This document shows, one piece after another, positions 8,080-14,980 of a DNA stretch of 16,290 bases. This stretch comes from OLB11 sp044234005. GTDB lineage: Bacteria > Bacteroidota > Bacteroidia > Chitinophagales > Chitinophagaceae. The stretch is taken from contig JBIIJE010000054.1 in NCBI GenBank assembly GCA_044234005.1, positions 1-16,290 of the forward strand, read 5' to 3'. The position numbers and the translations under genes were made by a program. The notes under the pieces are model-generated. The model saw only the letters and a list, made by a program, of their open reading frames with translations, was not told where the DNA came from and did not search any database. Positions within the stretch are counted from its first letter, which is position 1. Every line of letters begins with the position of its first letter.

Positions 8080-8471
8080 CTAGGTGAAATGTTTGTAAAA
8101 ACACTTTAATTTCATTATTAAGTTGCTAGGAAATGAGAGCATATCTTCATTGCTTGCTGAATTAAGGCAACAATTGCGACATAAAGTCCTAAGGACGACT
8201 ATGGAGAAACCAAGATGTGCATCAAAAAATTAGGTACCTAACAAATGAGTTATTGAAATTTGGGAGTATCGATTTTATTTCAGCCTTGGAACTTGTCAAC
8301 TCAACTATTCATGTGGGATTGTACTTTGAGATAATTTTTTAACTTTTTGCTAACTTTATTTGAGTTTTCTACGTCCTTTCAACTTAAATAGTAGAACTTT
8401 GGGTGTTGTGCTTTCTTGGATACTAATGTCCAATGAGAGACTGAGCTCAATAAGAAGTAAAAACGAAATTT
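8080..8471. other. Intergenic region upstream of the large T9SS cargo gene, with two palindromes
   Basis: About 390 bases without a convincing gene. Two short inverted repeats stand out: GTCCT-A-AGGAC (8186-8196) and a perfect 12-bp palindrome TTAGGTACCTAA (8230-8241), 33 bases apart. A possible promoter for the downstream gene is TTTG (8325-8328) with TAACTTTA (8351-8358), 22 bases apart, one mismatch to consensus, leaving a leader of about 100 bases. Function of the palindromes is unknown; operator sites or remnants of a hairpin element are possible. Confidence 0.4.
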
Positions 8472-11400
8472 ATGAGAGGATTTTATCTAAGCATGCATCG
8501 AACCGAGTTGAAACTGGCATTTTATATGTTCGCTTTCCTCTTGACCATCGGCACCGATTTAGCATTGGCTCAAAGCGCAACTAAACCTATTTGGGATGTT
8601 AAAAATCCTTTTGAACGTAAAGCTTTTATTGAAAATGTGGGTCAATTTGATTCGGAAGTGAGTAAAAAAATCAAGGTAAAATGTGCTGCACATGTGACAG
8701 GTGTGAATTATTATTTTACCAACCAGGGTGTTGTTTTGCAACATGATCATATTACTTCAAGATTGAGAAAGTCAAAGGAAAATGATGAACGTAATGAAGA
8801 TGAAGCTAAAGAGTCGCGCGAAAGAATTGTTTCCAAAGTGACAAAGCAAAATTATAGTGTTGAATGGTTAGGTATTAATGAGCAAGTAGAGATGATTCTA
8901 AAGAATAAAAAAAATGAGTATTTTACCTATGGTACCACAAAGGGCAGTGAACCTATTACAGCACTTGGATATGAAGAACTCATTTACAAAAACATTTACG
9001 AGGGCATTGATTTGGTTTATACATTTCCAAAAGATTCAGCAGGCATAAGGTATCATTTTGTGGTGCATCCAAATGCAGACGCCTCACAAATCAAGTGGGA
9101 ATACAGTAAACAAGCGGCTTTGGCATTTGACGCTGGGAAAAATTTACTTGTACAAAGCGACTTTGGCACCGTTACAGAGCATAAGCCGTATTCATTTATT
9201 CAGGGCGATTTTAGCACTGAAATAGAATCCTTCTTCTCAGTAAGTGGTAATATCGCACACTTTAAAATTGGCAATTATGACAAGCAGCAAACCTTAATTA
9301 TTGATCCTTGGGTCGTGAATCCGAATTTCCCATCTGTGAATAAAGTGTATGATATTGAACGAGATGGATTTGGAAATTTGTATGTTTTTGGTGGGCAAAA
9401 TCCTTATTTATTAAGAAAATACTCAAGCGGAGGTGTTCCAATTTGGACCCATACAACCACATTTACAGGATGGTATGGCGATTTAGCTTTAGAGCCGAAT
9501 GGTATTGCATATATTTCCGAAGGCTATAGTGCAAATAACTCATACCCAAGTTTTGCAAAAGTAAATGCAGCAGGTGTTCAGCAATTCAATGTACAAGGGC
9601 CGGCTGGGCAGCTTGAGTATTGGTGTTTGAATTTTAATTGCGATTTTACACAACTCACAGTTTCAGGTGGTGTGAGTGCTGGTAATATTTCCTTTTTGAA
9701 CACCGCTACTGGAGCTCAAAATACAACAACAAATGTTTCTAATAACGAGCCACGTGGCATGTCGAAAGCACCAAACGGAAATTATTATTGCTTAACGCAT
9801 AGTGGCTCAGAGGTTATTGCTTTGAATCCTGCTTTTGGAAATATTTTCACCGTTCCTTCAGGCTATTCTTTTTCGTATAGTATTCCTGCTTATAATACAA
9901 GTTACACAAGCCCAGATGCGGGATATAATTGTATTTATGCAAACAATAGTGTAGTCTATATCACGAATGGTATAACTGTGGATAAGCGAAATGCTGTAAC
10001 AGGCGCATCTATGGCTTCGGCTCCTATACCGGGAGGTACCATCACAGCCAGTGGGGGTGTTCAGGTAGATAATTGTGGGAATGTTTATATTGGTGGAAAT
10101 ACAGCTGTTTATAAATATGATTCGAATCTCAATTTGTTAAGTAATTACCCAACATCGGGTACAGTTCATGGTATTTGCTTGAGTGCTTCTACTGGTGAAC
10201 TTATTGCTGCCGGTAATGGATTTCTAGCTTCTTTGGATACATTAAATCCTTGTATTAGTGCTAATTTAGGTAATCTACAATTGATTGCTACTACCTATTG
10301 TCCTGATTCTGCAAAGGTTTCTGTGGTTAATGCTTCAGCAAATGGTGCTTATACTTTTATTTGGAAAGATACTTTGGCGAATACTGTTGTAGCGAATAAT
10401 ACAATGCCTGCTGGTATTTCATCCAATACAGTTACAGGTTTATCACAAGGTGTAGTCTATCAAGTAACAGTTATTGAAGTTTCAACTTGCCAAACCCAAA
10501 TTAGTTCGATATTTCTAGAGATTGCATGTGGCATACCTTTAAACATTGTTTTATGCCCCGGAGATACTTATACTTTGTCAAATGGAACTGTAATTTCAAC
10601 ACCAGGTGTTTACAACGATACTTTGACAAACTCCCAAGGTTTAGATAGCATTCTCGTAATTACACTTTCTAATTATGTAGTTTCGAATGTTACGGTAAAT
10701 GCAAGTATTTGTCAAGGTCAAACTTACACTTTGCCAAATGGCTCAACAGCCAATACTACGGGTCTCTATACGCATACTTTTACGGATATTCATGGTTGCG
10801 ATAGCATCATCAATACCAATCTTGTGGTTCATCCAAATACAAGTTCTCTCATTAATCTGAATATTTGCTCCGGTCAAGCTGTCACACTGCCCAATGGTAC
10901 TGTAGTAACTGCAGCAGGCCTTTACACGGTAACTTACAATACTTCCTTGGGTTGTGATAGTTTGATAAATTATATTGTAGGTGTGGGTAATAGCACTTCA
11001 AGCTTAATTAATGCGAGCATTTGCGCTAATCAGAATTATACACTTCCAAATGGCACCATAGTTACACAAGGTGGTATTTATACATCGACTATTCCTAATA
11101 GCCAAGGATGCGATAGCGTAATAACCGTGAATTTATTGGTTAAGCCAATTACAAATGTGAGTGTCAATGCTTCTATCTGTCAAGGGGCTTCATATACTTT
11201 ACCCAATGGCAATGTCGTAACCACGCAGGGTAGCTACCCTGTTAGTTTTTTAGGGTCAAATGGTTGTGATAGCATTGTAACAACAAATCTGACGGTAAAT
11301 CCAACTACCATCAATAATGTGCCTGCTACTATTTGCATAAATGATACTTATACATTTGTGGATGGTACAACAAGCAATATATCGGGCACCTATTCACACA

Positions 11401-11969
11401 TTTTAGTCGGAGCCAATTCGAAGGGTTGTGACAGTTTGATTGTAACTCAGCTTAGTGTGGTTCCTTTACCAGTTGCTTTGTTAGATGATTATGTATTATG
11501 TGCTGGTCAGAATGATAGTGTTACCTTATCCGTTGATGAAAATACTGCATTTAGTTATTTATGGAGTAATGGTTCTACCAATTCATTTATTAAGGTTTTT
11601 CAAACCGATACTTTTAGTGTTGTAGTTTCTGCACCGCCTTGTCCAAGTGTAACGGATAGCTCAATTGTTGAGGTTCTCGATTGCACGTGTAAGGTATTTA
11701 TTCCAAGTGCATTTTCTCCTAATGATGATGGTATAAACGATGGATTTAAACCCACAATTAAATGCTTATCAGCTGTTTTAAATTACAAGTTTCTTATTTT
11801 CAATCGCTGGGGACAACGCATTTTTGATACTTACGATATAAATACAGTTTGGGATGGTAAATATCAAGGCGTAACACAAGATATCGGTACTTATTATTAT
11901 CAAATACAATTTTCGCACCCTGATGTGGGTAATAAACTCTACAAGGGCGATATTAATTTAATTCGATAA
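8472..11969 (+). CDS. Large secreted type IX secretion cargo: DUF7948-like, propeller-like, CDS-repeat and type B sorting domain
   Basis: A 1165-residue surface or secreted protein. Signal peptide 1-33 (hydrophobic LAFYMFAFLLTIGTDLALA, cleavage before Q34); an internal Met at 8 is an equally good start. Residues 45-281 resemble the DUF7948 domain often found at the front of Bacteroidota T9SS cargo (AFIENVGQFD, YKNIYEGIDLVY, closing IIDPWV), interrupted by a highly charged stretch at 98-120. Residues 290-600 show repeated blade-like strands (DGFGNLYVFGG, NCGNVYIGG), probably a beta-propeller. Six repeats of about 50 residues occupy 690-998. The end (1074-1165, FIPSAFSPNDDGINDGF ... FNRWGQRIF ... 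WDGKYQG ... GTYYYQI) is the gliding-motility-associated type B sorting domain, which directs export through the T9SS and surface attachment or release. No PorP/SprF partner gene is adjacent. Ligand unknown; adhesion is a guess. Confidence 0.92.
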   Translation: MRGFYLSMHRTELKLAFYMFAFLLTIGTDLALAQSATKPIWDVKNPFERKAFIENVGQFDSEVSKKIKVKCAAHVTGVNYYFTNQGVVLQHDHITSRLRKSKENDERNEDEAKESRERIVSKVTKQNYSVEWLGINEQVEMILKNKKNEYFTYGTTKGSEPITALGYEELIYKNIYEGIDLVYTFPKDSAGIRYHFVVHPNADASQIKWEYSKQAALAFDAGKNLLVQSDFGTVTEHKPYSFIQGDFSTEIESFFSVSGNIAHFKIGNYDKQQTLIIDPWVVNPNFPSVNKVYDIERDGFGNLYVFGGQNPYLLRKYSSGGVPIWTHTTTFTGWYGDLALEPNGIAYISEGYSANNSYPSFAKVNAAGVQQFNVQGPAGQLEYWCLNFNCDFTQLTVSGGVSAGNISFLNTATGAQNTTTNVSNNEPRGMSKAPNGNYYCLTHSGSEVIALNPAFGNIFTVPSGYSFSYSIPAYNTSYTSPDAGYNCIYANNSVVYITNGITVDKRNAVTGASMASAPIPGGTITASGGVQVDNCGNVYIGGNTAVYKYDSNLNLLSNYPTSGTVHGICLSASTGELIAAGNGFLASLDTLNPCISANLGNLQLIATTYCPDSAKVSVVNASANGAYTFIWKDTLANTVVANNTMPAGISSNTVTGLSQGVVYQVTVIEVSTCQTQISSIFLEIACGIPLNIVLCPGDTYTLSNGTVISTPGVYNDTLTNSQGLDSILVITLSNYVVSNVTVNASICQGQTYTLPNGSTANTTGLYTHTFTDIHGCDSIINTNLVVHPNTSSLINLNICSGQAVTLPNGTVVTAAGLYTVTYNTSLGCDSLINYIVGVGNSTSSLINASICANQNYTLPNGTIVTQGGIYTSTIPNSQGCDSVITVNLLVKPITNVSVNASICQGASYTLPNGNVVTTQGSYPVSFLGSNGCDSIVTTNLTVNPTTINNVPATICINDTYTFVDGTTSNISGTYSHILVGANSKGCDSLIVTQLSVVPLPVALLDDYVLCAGQNDSVTLSVDENTAFSYLWSNGSTNSFIKVFQTDTFSVVVSAPPCPSVTDSSIVEVLDCTCKVFIPSAFSPNDDGINDGFKPTIKCLSAVLNYKFLIFNRWGQRIFDTYDINTVWDGKYQGVTQDIGTYYYQIQFSHPDVGNKLYKGDINLIR
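10539..11465 (+). repeat. Six tandem protein repeats (ASIC...TLPNG...GCDSI type)
   Basis: Six copies starting near residues 690, 740, 796, 845, 896 and 950 follow the pattern NaSIC-GQ-YTLPNGT-V-T-G-Yt-t---S-GCDSI-T-L-V. Each has one Cys near the start and one in GCDS, likely a disulfide or cross-strand pair. The first copy has GLDS instead of GCDS, so its first Cys is unpaired within the unit. Copies are similar in protein but clearly diverged in DNA, so they are not a recent expansion. Such repeats are common in Bacteroidota adhesin-like cargo. Confidence 0.85.
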
Positions 11970-11975
11970 AATAAT

Positions 11976-13142
11976 TTAGTAACCTCGCTTCAAACTCGTA
12001 TCGCTCGCTCGGCTAATTGTTTCTTTGCCAAATCGTTTTTTGATGCTGTCCATTGCTTGGTACAATTTTATTTTCTCGTCTGTATCTTCAAATAAATTGT
12101 ATTGATAGCCGCCATATACAAGATGGCTAAATCGTATACCAATCAAACGAATCAGCATACGTTTTTGATACAGTTTGTCAAATAAATCTTTTGCCTTTTC
12201 TATCAATACATGATCTAGGGATGTATAAGATACACGGGCTTGCATGGTATACGTATTAAAATCAGAATATCTAATTTTTACGGTTACACATGCTGTTAAT
12301 TTACCTTCATCGCGAAGTTGAAATCCAAGTTTCTCGGTCATGCTTATAATGAGACCTTTCAATGCTTTTACATCAATTGTATCTTGCTCAAAAGTTCGTT
12401 CTGTGGAAATAGATTTGCGCTCACTATAAGGTATAATAGGTGTATTATCAATGCCATTTGCTTTACGCCAAACGGTTGCGCCATTTTCGCCTAATACTTG
12501 CTGCACAAGTTCACAAGGCATTTGTTGCAAAGTCAGAATTTTTTGCACGCCTAAACCTCGCAATACTTGATATGTTTTTTCGCCTACCATGGGTATTTTC
12601 CGAATGGAAAGGGGGGCTAAAAAACTTTTTTCACAACCTATAGGTATTTCTTTTTGTCCATTGGGCTTTGCTTCGCCTGTGCCTACTTTTGATACGGTTT
12701 TATTACTCGAAAGTGCGAATGAAATAGGCAAACGAGTTTCTCGAATAATCTTTTGTCGTAATTCACTTGCCATTTTGTAGCAGCCAAAAAATTTATCCAT
12801 ACCTGTATAGTCAACATAAAATTCGTCAATAGATGTTTTTTCATATAAAGGCACAGCCTCGCGTACAATGTCAGTTACGGTATTCGATAACTTGCTGTAT
12901 TGTTCATGGTCGCCACGCACCAAAATAGCTTCAGGGCATAAGCGTCTGGCTGTTTTCATAGGCATCGCAGAATGAATGCCATAGGTTCGGGCTTCGTAAC
13001 TACAGGCAGCTACCACGCCTCTATCACTACTTCCACCAACTAATACAGGCTTGCCTAAAAGTTTTGGATTATTAAGTCGCTCTACCGATACAAAAAAAGT
13101 ATCCAAATCCATATGCATAATATTGCGTTCCATTCCATTCAT
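11976..13142 (-). CDS. dinB: DNA polymerase IV, Y-family translesion polymerase
   Basis: A 388-residue Y-family polymerase that copies damaged templates. The catalytic acidic residues are present: D12 in MDLDTFF (11-17) and the D106-E107 pair in SIDEFYVD (104-111). F17 occupies the steric-gate position that excludes ribonucleotides. The palm/finger motif SYEAR (48-52), helix-hairpin-helix region (about 180-200, IRKIPMVGEKT) and little finger (about 245-345) follow. QYNLF (347-351) fits a beta-clamp-binding motif, with a further 37-residue tail instead of ending there. Start ATG at 13140-13142; M4 is a possible alternative. It is divergent from an S24-type regulator across 61 bp holding two operator-like palindromes, one touching its -7 box, so damage-induced derepression is likely. 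Its stop lies 6 bases from the convergent T9SS cargo gene. Confidence 0.95.
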   Translation of the reverse strand: MNGMERNIMHMDLDTFFVSVERLNNPKLLGKPVLVGGSSDRGVVAACSYEARTYGIHSAMPMKTARRLCPEAILVRGDHEQYSKLSNTVTDIVREAVPLYEKTSIDEFYVDYTGMDKFFGCYKMASELRQKIIRETRLPISFALSSNKTVSKVGTGEAKPNGQKEIPIGCEKSFLAPLSIRKIPMVGEKTYQVLRGLGVQKILTLQQMPCELVQQVLGENGATVWRKANGIDNTPIIPYSERKSISTERTFEQDTIDVKALKGLIISMTEKLGFQLRDEGKLTACVTVKIRYSDFNTYTMQARVSYTSLDHVLIEKAKDLFDKLYQKRMLIRLIGIRFSHLVYGGYQYNLFEDTDEKIKLYQAMDSIKKRFGKETISRASDTSLKRGY

Positions 13143-13158
13143 TGTGTATAGCTAGTTT

Positions 13159-13166
13159 CAAAATTA
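13159..13166 (-). promoter_or_regulatory. -7 box of the dinB promoter
   Basis: On the minus strand TAATTTTG matches TAnnTTTG and would start transcription roughly 10 bases before the dinB ATG. A weak -33 candidate (TTTA, 13191-13194) is 24 bases upstream. The box overlaps the edge of operator 1. Confidence 0.45.
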
Positions 13167-13181
13167 CTAATTTATTTAGTA
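13165..13181. promoter_or_regulatory. Operator-like palindrome 1 between dinB and the S24 regulator
   Basis: TACTAATTTATTTAGTA is an inverted repeat of TACTAA / TTAGTA with a 5-base spacer. It overlaps the dinB -7 box by two bases and abuts the regulator -7 box. The core CTAA-N5-TTAG recurs in operator 2, 23 bases away centre to centre (about two helical turns). It is inferred to be bound by the divergent XRE/S24 protein. Confidence 0.65.
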
Positions 13182-13187
13182 TATATT

Positions 13188-13204
13188 TGCTAAATATTTT
13201 AGTA
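13188..13204. promoter_or_regulatory. Operator-like palindrome 2, at the S24 regulator start codon
   Basis: TGCTAAATATTTTAGTA shares the core CTAA-N5-TTAG (13190-13202) and the trailing TA with operator 1. It covers the predicted transcription start and the first base of the regulator ATG, a position suited to autorepression. Confidence 0.65.
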
Positions 13205-13962
13205 TGTCAAAAATATCTAGTAATATCAAGCATTTACGACTGCTTCGCAATTGGTCACAGTCGCAATTGGCAGAAGCCTTAGATATACCTCGTGCTCGAA
13301 TTGGTGCTTACGAAGAGCAACGTTGTGATCCGCCTATTGATACGGTGATTAAAATTTCAAATTTATTTCACATTGCGATTGACGCTTTGGTGAAGTGTGA
13401 TTTGCATAAGTTTGATGAAATCGCATTAATGAAAATAGATGAAAATCGTATTTTGTTTCCTATGATGATTGATGCCAAAAATCAAGACCAAATAGAAGTT
13501 GTTACGGTAAAAGCCTCAGCAGGTTATTTACAAGGCTATGCAGATCCCGAGTATTTCGAAAAATTAAATTGCATGCAATTACCATTCAAATTAGTAGGTA
13601 AGCATCGCGCATTTCCCATTCAAGGCGATTCGATGCCACCCTTGCAAAAAGGATGCTTTGTAATAGGCAAATTTGTAGAACGACTTTCGCCAATAGAAAA
13701 TGGAAGTACTTATATTGTTGTTAGCAAAGAAGAGGGGATTGTATATAAGCGCATATTCAAGAAAGGAAAAGAATTTGAACTTCATTCAGACAACACATTC
13801 TATGCACCATACCGAATCAAGCAAACTGATATTATAGAGTTATGGAAATTTGTATGTACGATTAATGTGTTCGACACACTAGATGATGAACCCAATATGG
13901 GTAATATGATGAGAATGCTAAAAGAAATGAAAGTGAATGTTGATAGATTAATGAAACATTAA
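13204..13962 (+). CDS. XRE-HTH / S24 LexA-like self-cleaving regulator
   Basis: A 252-residue DNA-binding regulator. Residues 6-62 form a Cro/CI-type helix-turn-helix (NIKHLRLLRNWSQSQLAEAL ... ARIGAYEEQRCDPPIDTVIK). Residues 98-215 form an S24/LexA-type latent protease: Ala-Gly cleavage site in KASAGY (A106-G107), catalytic S143 in FPIQGDSMPP and general base K182 in IVYKRIF. The spacing cleavage-to-Ser (37) and Ser-to-Lys (39) is close to LexA. A Met/Lys-rich tail (about 226-252) follows. The HTH is the CI/XRE kind, not the winged helix of classical LexA. It shares a 61-bp divergent promoter with dinB and has two operator-like sites there. No phage genes are nearby, so a cellular SOS-type role is inferred rather than prophage immunity: RecA-stimulated self-cleavage would release dinB. 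RecA dependence is not shown by the sequence. Confidence 0.9.
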   Translation: MSKISSNIKHLRLLRNWSQSQLAEALDIPRARIGAYEEQRCDPPIDTVIKISNLFHIAIDALVKCDLHKFDEIALMKIDENRILFPMMIDAKNQDQIEVVTVKASAGYLQGYADPEYFEKLNCMQLPFKLVGKHRAFPIQGDSMPPLQKGCFVIGKFVERLSPIENGSTYIVVSKEEGIVYKRIFKKGKEFELHSDNTFYAPYRIKQTDIIELWKFVCTINVFDTLDDEPNMGNMMRMLKEMKVNVDRLMKH

Positions 13963-14201
13963 CCATTATTGAGGCAAGTCAGGCAAGCAAATAGATTTAA
14001 ATTTCTGAACAATTCAGTAAGTATTATTAAGGTAAAAAAGTTTATATAAAATGAATTATAATAATTTGTAGGTATTGTAAGTACCTTAATCCAAATTACG
14101 CGATAGGATTTGAGGAACGAAAATTATAGCGTGTTAGATGGGGTTGCCGAGAAAAGTCTTATCAGGATTTATTCGCAGCAGTTTACTTCGTTTCTACTAC
14201 A
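13963..14201. other. Intergenic region downstream of the S24 regulator
   Basis: No convincing gene: open frames here lack family signatures and start signals. Small inverted repeats are visible, CTGAA-CAA-TTCAG near 14007 and AGGTA-N7-TACCT near 14071-14087, but neither has a T tract. The stretch runs into the strong hairpin at 14202. Confidence 0.4.
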
Positions 14202-14240
14202 AAGCCTATTTTCAACATTTCTAATGTTGAAAATAGGCTT
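14202..14240. terminator. Perfect 18-bp hairpin, probably a bidirectional terminator
   Basis: AAGCCTATTTTCAACATT (14202-14219) and its exact reverse complement (14223-14240) flank a three-base TCT loop. It lies 45 bases beyond the stop of the decayed L,D-transpeptidase (minus) and about 240 bases after the S24 regulator (plus), where converging transcripts would end. There is no proper T tract on either side, so a processing or stabilising hairpin or a small repeat-element remnant are alternatives. The pairing itself is certain. Confidence 0.5.
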
Positions 14241-14284
14241 ACATACTAGTATAATTGAGTCAAGTTTACCTTGTAATCGCTATT

Positions 14285-14899
14285 TTATAATCCTAATTTT
14301 GTCTTACCAGACCAAGAATTTTGATTGGTTCTTTTAACAGAATCACAGGCAACTCGAATACAGCCATGCGATACAATGCCAATGCCAACACGTAAAGCCA
14401 TAAGCCATGCCCCTGCTTCTGAAAGCTGTGAACCATGCCATGCCATCCTTTTTAAAATTGGTATGTTTGGTGCCGCATTTATTACCTACCACATCATTTC
14501 CAAGTGGCGTTAAAGACGGATTGGGCGAGCAAAGAATATTCTCAATAATCTCATCTGTCCAAGTAATACGGTGGGCGTCGAAAGCTTTAATACAACTCTT
14601 TAATGTATTTAGTTGTATCAATCGGTGTGGTCTGTTTAGGGTTGTCTCTAATTAATTTCGGCTGTTTACCTTGTGGACAAGTATTTGCAACGCTATTTAG
14701 ATTGCGTTTTAATTTCTCTATGGGTATATCTGCATTTACAAGTACATCAAATTGCTCAATGTCAATATCATCATCACTTAAATGCCATAGTTTTTTTTAA
14801 AGGTGTTGGCTTAATTGCTTTATGCGTTTGAATTTCATTTTTCTTCATATCAGAATTATTAATTGGTATTGATCTGGAATAATACATTAAGTTTTTCAT
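14285..14899 (-). pseudogene. Decayed L,D-transpeptidase (YkuD-type)
   Basis: Joined frames give a protein of about 200 residues ending in the YkuD catalytic motif GIVSHGCIRVACDS (14354-14371 for SHGCIR, Cys nucleophile in HGC), which cross-links peptidoglycan or attaches proteins to it. Upstream blocks LCSPNPSLTPLGND and KKDGMAW fit the region before the active site. Three indels break the frame: an A8 tract at 14792-14799 (A7 restores), one extra T near 14588 (ELYKAFDAH restored), and a GGCAT-type pentamer run at 14432-14447 that appears one unit short. The presumed ATG is at 14897-14899 (MKNLMYYSRS); no signal peptide is obvious, so the true start is uncertain. The reading direction is opposite to the ABC transporter. 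If the bases are correct, the enzyme would be truncated before its active site. Confidence 0.82.
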
Positions 14900-14930
14900 T
14901 TATATCTTCAAATAGACATACATCATTCAA

Positions 14931-14963
14931 TTTGTCTTTACGAAAACATTTCTCTTATTTTTG
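14931..14963 (+). promoter_or_regulatory. Promoter of the ABC transporter gene
   Basis: TTTG (14931-14934) and TATTTTTG (14956-14963, matching TAnnTTTG) are 21 bases apart. The predicted start is about 10 bases before the ATG at 14981. Confidence 0.6.
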
Positions 14964-14980
14964 TCATCAAAAGAGAATTT

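Larger units (their letters stand above)
13156..13189 (+). promoter_or_regulatory. Promoter of the S24 regulator gene
   Basis: TATATTTG (13182-13189) matches the Bacteroidota -7 TAnnTTTG exactly, with an imperfect -33 TTTC (13156-13159) 22 bases upstream. Transcription would start about 8-10 bases before the ATG at 13204, leaving almost no leader. The -7 box lies exactly between the two operator palindromes. Confidence 0.5.

Noticed and set aside
8360..8584. Plus-strand open frame of 74 codons before the large cargo gene
   Set aside because: It overlaps the start and signal peptide of the cargo gene in another frame and has no recognisable content.
10539..11465. CRISPR-like or DNA tandem repeat
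   Set aside because: The periodicity is in the protein at about 50 residues; the DNA copies are diverged, coding throughout and without constant spacers.
13204..13962. Prophage or integrated element carrying the S24 repressor
   Set aside because: No integrase, structural, replication or att-like sequences are seen in the flanking genes, and the partner is dinB, a normal cellular arrangement.
14110..14337. Plus-strand open frame of 75 codons
   Set aside because: It runs through the perfect hairpin and has no domain, start signal or codon pattern; its C-terminal half is simply the hairpin sequence.
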